The notes under the pieces are model-generated. The model saw nothing but the letters and a program-made list of their open reading frames with translations, was not told where the DNA came from and did not search any database. From DASXHD01 sp036488725 (GTDB taxonomy: Bacteria; Myxococcota_A; Polyangia; Polyangiales; Polyangiaceae), in NCBI GenBank assembly GCA_036488725.1, contig DASXHD010000018.1:30511-94510 (forward strand): a stretch of 64,000 nucleotides of DNA, written 5' to 3'. This document shows, in pieces, positions 56,843 to 64,000 of this stretch; the first letter of the stretch is position 1, and every line of letters starts with the position of its first letter. The position numbers were made by a program, and so were the translations under genes.

Positions 56843-57726
56843 CGCATGCGGCGAGCGGTGGTCGCGGCGGCGGCGGCGGTGGCTTCGCGTTGGCCTTCTT
56901 CGCGGCGCGCTTCGAGGAGCGCGTCGTGGGCGAGCACGGCGTACGAGTCGATGCGCGTGTAGACGTGGTTGCCTTCGGTGAAGCAGCTGCGGCCGCGCGA
57001 GACGACGCCGACGATTTCGCCGCTGCGCGCGTCGAGCGCGGGGCCTCCCGAGTCGCCGCGGCACGTTGCTTCGTCGACCTCGAACTCGCGCGGACCGAGC
57101 ACAGCGCCGGTCGAAGAGTTGTGGCCGGGGCCGACCGAGAGCACTTCGGTCGCGTCGCGCGGAACGCGCGTGCCGATGTCGCCGACGAAGCCGCCGCCGA
57201 AACCGACCGGCACGATGTAGTCGCCCTCTTGCACCGCTTGATCGAGACGCATCGTGAGCGTCTGCACGCCTTCGAGCGGATGATCGAGCACGACGAACGC
57301 GACGTCCGAGTCGCAGAGGATTCGCGTGCGCGGATGAATGGTCTTGGTCGCGTAGGCGCGCGGCGTGTCGACCGCGACGTCGACGTGACCGCCCGTGTAG
57401 ACCGCGATCTCGGACGGGTCTTCGTCCATGCCGATGTGATCGCCGTTGTGCGACTCGCCGCGCGTGTCGCACGCCGGGGTCGCGGTGATCGCGCGCGAGA
57501 TGCAGTGCCGTGCGGTGAGCACGAGGTTCGGCGCGACCAGCGCGCCACTGCAGAGCGTCAGCGAACCGTCGTCCGGATGACGCGTCGCGATGGCGACGAC
57601 GCCCCGGGCGGCCTGATGCGCGGCGACCGCCGTCACCGGCGGAAGAGGCTTGGCGCAGGTGACCGAGAGAGCGGAAAAGATTCCAGCGGCTACGTATCCC
57701 CCGGCCCGGCGATGCTTCACTTTCAT
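56839..57726 (-). CDS. Trypsin-like serine protease (S1), exported
   Basis: 295 residues from ATG 57726. N-terminal hydrophobic segment (YVAAGIFSALSVTC) serves as signal, possibly with lipid attachment although the -1 Thr is unusual. Catalytic triad: His in LTARHC, Asp in DSDVAFVVLDH, Ser in CRGDSGGPAL. Two or three disulfides are likely. The usual IVGG start of the mature enzyme is not evident (ARGVVAIATRH instead), so zymogen activation may differ. Confidence 0.88.
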   Translation of the reverse strand: MKVKHRRAGGYVAAGIFSALSVTCAKPLPPVTAVAAHQAARGVVAIATRHPDDGSLTLCSGALVAPNLVLTARHCISRAITATPACDTRGESHNGDHIGMDEDPSEIAVYTGGHVDVAVDTPRAYATKTIHPRTRILCDSDVAFVVLDHPLEGVQTLTMRLDQAVQEGDYIVPVGFGGGFVGDIGTRVPRDATEVLSVGPGHNSSTGAVLGPREFEVDEATCRGDSGGPALDARSGEIVGVVSRGRSCFTEGNHVYTRIDSYAVLAHDALLEARREEGQREATAAAAATTARRMR

Positions 57727-57883
57727 TGGGGTGCTGCCGACACGCCACGCTCTGCAAAGATGCGACGTGTCTTAATTGGACTCTGACGGAGATACGGACC
57801 AAACGCACGTCCCTAAATGCACCGCGACGAAAATGTGTGGGAGAGCAGATCCCCTCGAACGCGTGCTAGTGTTTCAGTCCGTA

Positions 57884-58522
57884 GTGAAGAGGCTCGCGCT
57901 TGGCATCTTTGCCTCGAGTGTGATCGCGGTCGGTGCGGTCGAGCTCTCGGCGTGCGGCGGGAGACAAGGCGGCGGTCCCGATGGGAGCGTCGACGCGGGT
58001 CAGCTCGAAGAGCCGTACTTTCCGGAAGCGTCTTGCTTCGTACGGATCGACAGCCCGCCGCTTCAGCCCGCGGTGCACGTTCCGATCGGCACCGACATCA
58101 CTTCGTGGAACTCGAACCCGCCGTCGAGCGGCGAGCACTATCCCATCTGGGCCGCGTTTCAGGAGTACGACGCGGCAGTTCCTCGCGGTTACTACGTGCA
58201 CGACCTCGAGCACGGCGCGATCGATTACCTCTACAGCTGTCCCGACGCGGGCGATGACGGCGGAGCTTGCGCGGCGATCGTCGCGAAGCTCGAGCAAGCC
58301 GTCGCGGCGATGCCGGACGATCCGCAGTGCGACCCGAGCGTTCGCGTGCGGTTCGTGCTCACGCCTGATCCGCTGATCGATCATCCGGTCGCGGCTGCGG
58401 CGTGGGGCTGGACGTATCGCGCCGACTGCGTGGATCTGCCGACGCTCGAGGCGTTCGCGAAAGCGCACTACGCGCAAGGGCCGGAGGACTTCTGCACGAA
58501 CGGCATCACGGGGTTTCAGTGA
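57884..58522 (+). CDS. DUF3105-like lipoprotein
   Basis: 212 residues from GTG 57884; upstream GTGs at 57863 and 57869 are in frame but the basic VKRLALGIFAS start gives the best signal, with lipobox LSAC. Core segments HYPIWAAFQEYDAAVPRGYYVHDLEHGAIDYLYSCPD match DUF3105, a family of unknown function with a conserved HDLEHG metal-like motif. Overlaps murI by GTGA. The 157 bp before it hold no clear gene. Confidence 0.78.
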   Translation: MKRLALGIFASSVIAVGAVELSACGGRQGGGPDGSVDAGQLEEPYFPEASCFVRIDSPPLQPAVHVPIGTDITSWNSNPPSSGEHYPIWAAFQEYDAAVPRGYYVHDLEHGAIDYLYSCPDAGDDGGACAAIVAKLEQAVAAMPDDPQCDPSVRVRFVLTPDPLIDHPVAAAAWGWTYRADCVDLPTLEAFAKAHYAQGPEDFCTNGITGFQ

Positions 58523-59334
58523 GAGGAGCTTCGGCGCCGCTCGGCGTGTTCGACTCGGGGCTCGGCGGGCTCACGGTCGTGCGCGAGCTTCGGCGCGTCT
58601 TGCCGAACGAAGACATCGTTTACCTCGGCGACACGGCGCGCGTTCCGTACGGCACGCGCGCTCCCTCGACGGTCGTGAAGTATGCGGGTGGCTGCGCGCG
58701 ATGGCTCGTCGCGCGCGACGTCAAAGCGATCGTGATCGCGTGCAACACGGTGAGCGCCGTCGCGCCCGAGACGCTCCGCGCGGAGCTGGATCTGCCGGTG
58801 CTCGGCGTGATCGAGCCGGGCGCGCGCGCGGCGGTCGCGGCGACCAAGACCGGACGCGTCGGCGTGCTCGCGACCTCGGCGACGACCGCGTCCGGCGCCT
58901 ATGCGCGCGCAGTCTCGACGATGTCGACGCGATGCGAGGTGTTCGCGCAGGCCGCGCCGCTCCTCGTGCCGCTCGCCGAAGAAGGCTGGACCGAAGGCGA
59001 GGTGCCGCATCTCGCGGCGCGCCGCTACCTCGAGCCGCTCGCGCGCGAGAAGGTCGACGTCGTCGTGCTCGGCTGCACGCACTATCCGCTGCTTCGGCCG
59101 GTCATCGAAGAAGAAGCGCGCGCACTCATCGGCGCAGACGTGAAAGTCGTCGACAGCGCGAGCGCGGTCGCGCACGAGGCGCACGCGTTTCTCCACGCGC
59201 GCAGCCTCGCAAACGCGGGCAGCGCGCCCGGCCGGCTCTCGCTCGCGGTGACCGACTTGCCCAAGACGTTCGCGACCGTCGCGCACCGCTTCCTCGGCGA
59301 GGACGCGCGCGAGGTCGAACAGGTCGACCTATGA
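58519..59334 (+). CDS. murI: Glutamate racemase
   Basis: 271 residues from GTG 58519. It makes D-glutamate for peptidoglycan. Seen: VFDSGLGGLTVVRELR, YLGDTARVPYGTR, first catalytic Cys in IACNTVSA and second in LGCTHYPLLRP. All expected blocks are present. The gene is coupled to the DUF3105-like lipoprotein and to the next lipoprotein (ATGA), both possibly envelope-related. Confidence 0.95.
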   Translation: MRGASAPLGVFDSGLGGLTVVRELRRVLPNEDIVYLGDTARVPYGTRAPSTVVKYAGGCARWLVARDVKAIVIACNTVSAVAPETLRAELDLPVLGVIEPGARAAVAATKTGRVGVLATSATTASGAYARAVSTMSTRCEVFAQAAPLLVPLAEEGWTEGEVPHLAARRYLEPLAREKVDVVVLGCTHYPLLRPVIEEEARALIGADVKVVDSASAVAHEAHAFLHARSLANAGSAPGRLSLAVTDLPKTFATVAHRFLGEDAREVEQVDL

Positions 59335-59816
59335 GGAAGCGCATCGCGTGGATCCTCGCGTGCTCCGCGTGCGCTGCGCCCGGGCCTGCGCACGTCGACG
59401 TCGCCGCACCGACCGCGACCGCGAGCGTCACGCCGGTCGCGTCCGCGCTGCCGCCCGTGGCGACGGCGGCGCCGCTTTCGAACGGGTGCATCGTCGTCGA
59501 CGAAGAAAAACAAAGCGGCGAGACCGTGACGCTCGAGGGCCGCGTCTCGTGCGGCGAGCACAGCCACCCGAACGGCTCGATGTTTCATTTCTGCGCGCTC
59601 GTTCTCGACGCGCCGCGATGCGTTCACGGGCTGTCGGACTCCAAGACCGTGAGCGAGGTGCAGCTTGCCAGCGGCGCCGACGCGCAAGACGCGGCGATCA
59701 ACCGCCTCGTCGATCAGCGCATCCGCGTCACCGGCGACCCGTTCCCCGCGTTGACCGCGTGGCACGTGCGGCCGGTCGTGCTCATGGTCAAAGAATTCTC
59801 GCGGCGTCCAAATTAG
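59331..59816 (+). CDS. Small lipoprotein, DUF4431-like
   Basis: 161 residues; ATGA overlap with murI. The signal ends ILAC; after an Ala/Thr/Pro linker, SGETVTLEGRVSCGEHSHPNGSMFHFCALVLDAP and RIRVTGDPFPALTAWHVRPVVLMV form a compact beta domain with three cysteines. The pattern resembles small DUF4431-type domains; not certain. Its TAG overlaps the hom TAA (TTAG). Confidence 0.65.
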   Translation: MRKRIAWILACSACAAPGPAHVDVAAPTATASVTPVASALPPVATAAPLSNGCIVVDEEKQSGETVTLEGRVSCGEHSHPNGSMFHFCALVLDAPRCVHGLSDSKTVSEVQLASGADAQDAAINRLVDQRIRVTGDPFPALTAWHVRPVVLMVKEFSRRPN

Positions 59817-61099
59817 CGCGCGATCCGCAGCACGCGACCGCGGCCGCGCGAGAACGATTGCGCGCCGAGCGCATCGAGCGCACGCCCGAGATCCGCTTCG
59901 ACCGCTTCGTGCGTCGTCATCACGATGTTCGCGACGCCGTCCTCTTCTTCTTGGACCATCTGCTCGACGACGACGTTCGCGTCGCCGAGCGCGCGGGCGA
60001 TGTGTGCGAGCGTGCCCGGCCGATTTTCGACGCGGAAGCGCACGTAGTAGCGCGAGCGGAGGCCTTCGAGCGGCGCGACCGGCCGGCGCCGGAGCTGGAT
60101 GCCGCGGGTCATGAGGCCACCGGCGTTTCCGCGGCGCGCGCGCGCGACGTCGAGGAGATCGGCGACGACGCTGACCGCCGTCGGCATCGCGCCCGCGCCG
60201 CGGCCGACGAGCAGCGCCGGACCGAGCGCGCGTCCTTCGATTTCGATCGCGTTGAGCACGCCCGACACGCTCGCGAGCGGTTCGCCTTCCGGGACGAGCG
60301 CCGGATGGACGCGGAGCTCGATCGCGTCTCCGGCGTCGCGGCCGATCGCGAGGTGCTTGATGACGTGACCGAAGCGCTTCGCGAAACGATGATCGATCGG
60401 CTCGAGCGCGCGAATTCCCTCGACCGGCACTTCGTCGATCGAAACGCGCGCGCCGAACGCGAGCATCGCGAGCACGACGAGCTTGTGCGCGGCGTCGTGG
60501 CCGCCGACGTCGAGCTCGGGATCCGCTTCGGCGTAGCCGAGCTCTTGCGCGAGCTTCACCGCGGCGTCGAACGACTCGCCGTGCTCGCGCATGCGCGAGA
60601 GGACGAAGTTGCACGTGCCGTTGACGATGCCCGAGAGCGTCTCGACCCAGTCGCTGGCGAGCGCCTCGCGCAGCGTGCGAATGATCGGGATGCCCCCGCC
60701 GACCGCCGCTTCGAACGCGAGATCGACGCCGGCCGCCGCGGCGCGCTCGACGAGATCCGCGCCGCTCGTCGCGAGGAGCATCTTGTTCGCGGTGACGACG
60801 GCGCACTTCTTTTCGATCGCGCGCTCCACCCATTCGCGCGCCGGGTCGACGCCGCCGGCGACCTCGACGTAGACGTCGATCGACTCGTCGCCGAGCACGA
60901 TCTCCGGGTCGGTCGTCACGAGGCTACGGTCGAGCTCGCGCGGTTTGGTCTCGTCGCGCACGAGGACGCGTGCGATCTCGAGCGGCGCGCCGACGCGCTC
61001 GGCGAGATACTCGGCGTTGTCGCGGAGCAGCCGAACGACGCCGCCGCCCACGGTTCCGCAACCGAGCAGCGCGACGCGCACCGGATCGCTCGTGGCCAT
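59813..61099 (-). CDS. hom: Homoserine dehydrogenase
   Basis: 428 residues from ATG 61099. It reduces aspartate semialdehyde to homoserine for Thr/Met synthesis. Rossmann GCGTVGGGVV, VVTANKMLLA, GGGIPIIRTL, GIVNGTCNFVLSRM and the catalytic-region YAEADPELDVGGHDAAHK are intact. A C-terminal ACT domain (NRPGTLAHIARALGDANVVVEQMVQ) suggests feedback control by an amino acid. The ATG is shared, in antisense, with an ATG upstream of the divergent kinase gene. Confidence 0.95.
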   Translation of the reverse strand: MATSDPVRVALLGCGTVGGGVVRLLRDNAEYLAERVGAPLEIARVLVRDETKPRELDRSLVTTDPEIVLGDESIDVYVEVAGGVDPAREWVERAIEKKCAVVTANKMLLATSGADLVERAAAAGVDLAFEAAVGGGIPIIRTLREALASDWVETLSGIVNGTCNFVLSRMREHGESFDAAVKLAQELGYAEADPELDVGGHDAAHKLVVLAMLAFGARVSIDEVPVEGIRALEPIDHRFAKRFGHVIKHLAIGRDAGDAIELRVHPALVPEGEPLASVSGVLNAIEIEGRALGPALLVGRGAGAMPTAVSVVADLLDVARARRGNAGGLMTRGIQLRRRPVAPLEGLRSRYYVRFRVENRPGTLAHIARALGDANVVVEQMVQEEEDGVANIVMTTHEAVEADLGRALDALGAQSFSRGRGRVLRIAR

Positions 61100-61107
61100 G
61101 GCGGGCT

Positions 61108-61113
61108 ACGATA
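61108..61113 (-). promoter_or_regulatory. Candidate -10 hexamer TATCGT
   Basis: Minus strand, ends 8 nt before hom. On the plus strand TACTCT (61121-61126) lies 10 nt before the kinase ATG, so divergent promoters are packed into under 40 bp. Confidence 0.35.
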
Positions 61114-61136
61114 CATCAGCTACTCTCGTGGGCGCG

Positions 61137-62906
61137 ATGAGCGCGATCCTCGCCCCGGGCACCGTCTTCGCGCGCGACTTTCGCATCATCGCGCCGCTCG
61201 GCCAAGGCGGGATGGGCGCGCTCTACGTCGCCGAGCAGATCAGCACGGGCAAGCGCCGCGCGCTCAAGCTGATGCACCCGACGCTCGTCAGCGAAGCCGA
61301 GCATCGCGAGCGCTTCGTGCGCGAGGCGCAGGTCGGGGCGCGCATCGCGAGCGAGCACGTCGTCGAAGTGACCGCGGCGGGCATCGACGATACCTGGTCC
61401 GGCGCTGGCGCGCCGATGGTGACCGGACTTCCGTATTTGGCGATGGAGCTGCTCGAAGGCGAGACGCTTCACGCGTACGTCAAACGCCGCGGGTTTTTGC
61501 CGCCGGCCGAGACGATGCTCGTCTTCCAGCAGCTCTGTCACGCGATGATGGCGGCGCACGCGGCCGGCATCGTTCACCGCGACTTGAAACCGGAGAACGT
61601 GTTCCTCGCGATCAATCGTCGCGCGGGCAGCGCGCCGTTCGTCGTCAAGGTGCTCGACTTCGGCATCGCGAAGCTCGCGGCCGAGGCGGGCACGCGCGGC
61701 ACCACGGGCGCGATGGGCTCGCCGCTCTGGATGGCGCCCGAGCAAACCGAGCGCGGTCCCATCACCGCGGCGGCCGACGTGTGGGCGCTCGGGCTCGTCT
61801 CGTATTTCGTCCTCACGGGCGCCGTATTTTGGCGCGCCGCGCGCGATCCACAAACGACCGTCGCGCAAGTGCTCCGCGAGATCGTGCTCGAGCCGATCCC
61901 CGCGGCGACGATCCGCGCCAACGAGGCTGGTCTGCTCGATCGACTCCCACCGGGATTCGATCGCTTCTTCGCGCAAGCGGTCGTGCGCGATCCGCGCGCG
62001 CGTCTTCCCGACGCCTCCGCGTTCTGGAACGCGCTCTCGGCGACGCTCGAAGCGACCGGCGCGACGGTGGCTGCCCTCCCGCCTTCGTCGGGTGATCGCG
62101 TCGTCCCGCGTTCTGCGGACGAGGCGAGCGGGATGAAACCGCGCGCGCCGCAGTCGTACGCGCCCCCCGCGAACAGTGGGCCGGGGACCGCACCGGCCAT
62201 CGCGAGCACGCTCACGCGCTCGCCCTCGATCGGCCCGTGGATCTTCGCGTCGGTTCTCGTCGTGGTCGCCGCGTTCGGCGCGATCGCATTTGCCGCGCTC
62301 CACCTGCGCCCGCGCGAAATCGCTCCCCCCTCCCCCGCGACTGCAGTCGCGGCCGCGGCCCCCGTCACCGCCGCTGCCTCCGTCACCGCCACCGCCGCCG
62401 CATCGGTCACCGCCACGGCCCCCGCCGCCGCAACGACCATGGTCACCGCCACCCCAACCGCCGCGCCGACGCACGCCGTCGCGCACGGCAACGCCACCGA
62501 CGTCTCTCACGGCACCAACGACGCGTACGTCGACGGCCTCCACAAAAACCGCACCGCGAAAGTCGCCGGCCACACCATCCGCGTCGTCCCCGGCGCGGTC
62601 ACGGTGACCGGCAACGTCCCCGCCGACGTCGTCCGCGACGCGATCGACTGGGCGCCTTGGGAGTTTCTGCGCTGCTACGAAAGACAATTTTCGGCCGCGA
62701 CCGATCTTCCGCACGGCACCGTCGTGCTTTCGTTCAAAGTCTTCGATCAGCTTCCGCGCAACGGCACCATCCAGCGGAGCGATTTCATGAACGCCGCGTT
62801 CAGCAAGTGCGTGCTCGACACCGCGATGGGCGAGACCGTCAACGCCGCCGGCTCGAACGGCTTCGCGACGGTCGTGTATCCGCTGACCTTCACCGTCGTC
62901 GATTGA
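61137..62906 (+). CDS. Membrane Ser/Thr kinase with AgmX/PglI-like C-terminus
   Basis: 589 residues from ATG 61137; upstream ATG 61098 is possible but overlaps hom. Kinase domain at about 15-285: GQGGMGALYVA, ALKLM, HRDLKPENVFL, DFGIAK, GSPLWMAPEQ. One TM helix (about 360-382: IFASVLVVVAAFGAIAFAAL). An Ala/Thr/Val repeat linker leads to a C-terminal domain (about 480-588) with VVRDAIDWAPWEFLRCYERQF, GTVVLSFKVFDQLPRNGTI and KCVLDTAMG, like the AgmX/PglI C-terminal domain of gliding-associated proteins. It lacks the TPR/PEGA neighbour seen beside the other kinases. Confidence 0.88.
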   Translation: MSAILAPGTVFARDFRIIAPLGQGGMGALYVAEQISTGKRRALKLMHPTLVSEAEHRERFVREAQVGARIASEHVVEVTAAGIDDTWSGAGAPMVTGLPYLAMELLEGETLHAYVKRRGFLPPAETMLVFQQLCHAMMAAHAAGIVHRDLKPENVFLAINRRAGSAPFVVKVLDFGIAKLAAEAGTRGTTGAMGSPLWMAPEQTERGPITAAADVWALGLVSYFVLTGAVFWRAARDPQTTVAQVLREIVLEPIPAATIRANEAGLLDRLPPGFDRFFAQAVVRDPRARLPDASAFWNALSATLEATGATVAALPPSSGDRVVPRSADEASGMKPRAPQSYAPPANSGPGTAPAIASTLTRSPSIGPWIFASVLVVVAAFGAIAFAALHLRPREIAPPSPATAVAAAAPVTAAASVTATAAASVTATAPAAATTMVTATPTAAPTHAVAHGNATDVSHGTNDAYVDGLHKNRTAKVAGHTIRVVPGAVTVTGNVPADVVRDAIDWAPWEFLRCYERQFSAATDLPHGTVVLSFKVFDQLPRNGTIQRSDFMNAAFSKCVLDTAMGETVNAAGSNGFATVVYPLTFTVVD

Positions 62907-62947
62907 GCTGAGCTCGCCGCGGCACCGGCGTTGCAGCTCCGCGCGCA

Positions 62948-64000
62948 ATGGCCGACGAGCGTTACACTCTGCCGGACGCGCTTCCCGTGCTTCCGCTGCG
63001 CGATCTCGTCGTCTTTCCCGACATGGCCGCGCCCATCGTCGTGGGTCAGCCGCGTTCGATCGAGCTCGTCGACGACGTGCTCCGCGCAAACCGCCTCGTC
63101 GCGCTCGTCACGCAGAAGAACGCCGAGGTCGTCCCCGCGCACCCCGACGATCTCTACCGCATCGGCACGCTCGGCGTGCTGCACGAGCTCGGTCGAAGCG
63201 ACAGCGCGATCCGTCTCGCGGTCCAAGGCATCCGGCGCATCCGGATCGTCGACTTCGCGCAGTCGCAGCCGTATCTCATCGCGCGCGTCGAGCTCGGGCG
63301 CGAGGAAGAAGAAGCCGGCGTCGAGCTCGACGCGCTCGTCCGAACGACGAAAGAGCTCTTCTTGCGCTACGTCGCGCTCGCGCCCGGCCTCGGCAAAGAG
63401 ATGGCCGCGGCGACCGAAAAGGCCGACCCGGGCCAGCTCGGTTGGCTCGTCGCGACCACGTTGCCGCTGACGACGTCGGCGCGTCAGGAAATCCTCGAGC
63501 ACGACCGCGTCTCGGCGCGCCTCCGTCAGCTCGTCACGACATTGCAGCACGAGATCGCCGTGCGGCAGCTCATCGGCCGCATCACGAGCGAGACCGCCGA
63601 GGAGATGACGCGAGCGCAGCGCGAAGCCATCTTGCGAAAGCACTTGGAGTCGGTGCAGCGCGAGCTCGGCGATCTCGGCGGCGCGAACGACGTCCGCGAG
63701 CTGCGCGAGAAGCTCGACGCGCTCCCGCTCCCCGACGACGTGCGCAAAGAAACGCTCCACGAGCTCGAGCGTCTCTCGCACATGTCCGAAGCGTCGCCCG
63801 AGCATGGGATGATCCGCACGTACGTCGATTGGATCGTGAAGATGCCGTGGGGCAAGCTCACGAGCGGCGTCATCGACGTCGAGCGCGCGAAGAAGGTGCT
63901 CGACGAGGATCACTTCGACCTCGAGCGAATCAAGGATCGCATCCTCGATTACCTCGCGGTGCGCCGGCTTCGCGCGGAGCGTCATCAGAGCGACCGTCGC
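62948..64000 (+). CDS. lon: ATP-dependent protease Lon (3' end outside window)
   Basis: Open from ATG 62948 to the window edge (351 codons). The N-terminal LON substrate-recognition domain (LPVLPLRDLVVFPDMAAPI, KNAEV, GTLGVLHEL) is followed by the coiled helical part (EEMTRAQREAILRKHLESVQREL) and the junction YVDWIVKMPWGKLTSGVIDVERAKKVLDEDHF before the AAA+ domain, which lies beyond the edge. Known role: degradation of misfolded and regulatory proteins. Confidence 0.95.
   Translation, partial: MADERYTLPDALPVLPLRDLVVFPDMAAPIVVGQPRSIELVDDVLRANRLVALVTQKNAEVVPAHPDDLYRIGTLGVLHELGRSDSAIRLAVQGIRRIRIVDFAQSQPYLIARVELGREEEEAGVELDALVRTTKELFLRYVALAPGLGKEMAAATEKADPGQLGWLVATTLPLTTSARQEILEHDRVSARLRQLVTTLQHEIAVRQLIGRITSETAEEMTRAQREAILRKHLESVQRELGDLGGANDVRELREKLDALPLPDDVRKETLHELERLSHMSEASPEHGMIRTYVDWIVKMPWGKLTSGVIDVERAKKVLDEDHFDLERIKDRILDYLAVRRLRAERHQSDRR

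Noticed and set aside
61098..61136. Longer start (ATG 61098) for the last kinase
   Set aside because: It overlaps the hom start codon in antisense and adds an unlike N-terminus; ATG 61137 gives the usual short lead to the kinase fold.
62330..62470. CRISPR-like or microsatellite repeats
   Set aside because: GCC/ACC-rich codons for an Ala/Thr/Val linker in the kinase at 61137; no spacer structure.
1..64000. tRNA, rRNA, IS elements, prophage or integration sites
   Set aside because: No cloverleaf, transposase, integrase or flanking direct repeats recognised by eye; a tRNAscan/ISfinder run would be decisive.

Overview
The window reads as chromosomal DNA of a high-GC myxobacterium (Myxococcota, probably order Polyangiales). 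The support is indirect: about two-thirds G+C or more, GTG/TTG starts, six serine/threonine-kinase-type genes in 64 kb (one a predicted pseudokinase), more than a dozen predicted lipoproteins with Asp/Gly/Ala-rich linkers, FG-GAP, FHA and PEGA proteins, and an AgmX/PglI-type C-terminal domain. No rRNA, tRNA, IS element or CRISPR array was recognised. Genes are packed densely; many adjacent genes share start/stop bases (ATGA, GTGA, TGATG) and gaps are mostly under 150 bp.

Layout. 1-4.1 kb: a 5'-truncated ArgJ-ArgB fusion, a broken P-loop kinase pseudogene, an FG-GAP lipoprotein and a small ribbon-helix-helix-like gene with a repeat-rich upstream region. 4.2-14.1 kb: kinase cluster A (pseudokinase with PEGA domain, active kinase, TPR/PEGA membrane protein, Cys-rich lipoprotein, kinase-AAA-TPR protein, Tyr/Gly-rich lipoprotein). 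14.1-19 kb: argG (minus), an SPFH lipoprotein, then argH-argF-bolA. 19-23.6 kb: kinase cluster B followed by two tandem paralogous lipoproteins. 23.6-25.1 kb: an SDR oxidoreductase, a lipoprotein and a lone SctS/FliQ-type export protein. 25.1-33.1 kb: epmA and a molybdenum cofactor/transport block (moeA-moaC-two ArsA-type ATPases-moaE-modABC facing moaB-moaD), separated by an AT-rich hairpin. 33.1-35.3 kb: a membrane-anchored MutS-like ATPase with a small winged-helix partner.

35.3-43.7 kb: DUF4352-like lipoprotein, prolyl oligopeptidase, surE, apt, a double-FHA protein, an isochorismatase-family hydrolase, a lipoprotein, a methyltransferase and an unknown beta-rich protein. 43.7-47 kb (minus): an envelope thiol operon (VKOR-DsbA fusion, OmpA-like membrane protein, TlpA-like lipoprotein, small OMP). 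47-52 kb: a large lipoprotein, then kinase cluster C with the same kinase-TPR/PEGA-lipoprotein order as A and B. 52-64 kb: esterase, YjbQ family, aldehyde dehydrogenase, a helical unknown, paired Cys-rich lipoproteins, family-4 uracil-DNA glycosylase, S1 protease, DUF3105-like lipoprotein, murI, hom, a kinase with an AgmX-type C-terminus and the start of lon.

Three window-wide patterns stand out. First, a kinase - TPR/PEGA two-helix protein - lipoprotein module occurs three times. Second, TAnnnT hexamers end 6-8 nt before the start codon of at least a dozen transcription-unit-leading genes, suggesting leaderless mRNAs. Third, an interspersed motif, TGCATYMTGCA, occurs seven times, always inside coding sequence and in different reading frames.
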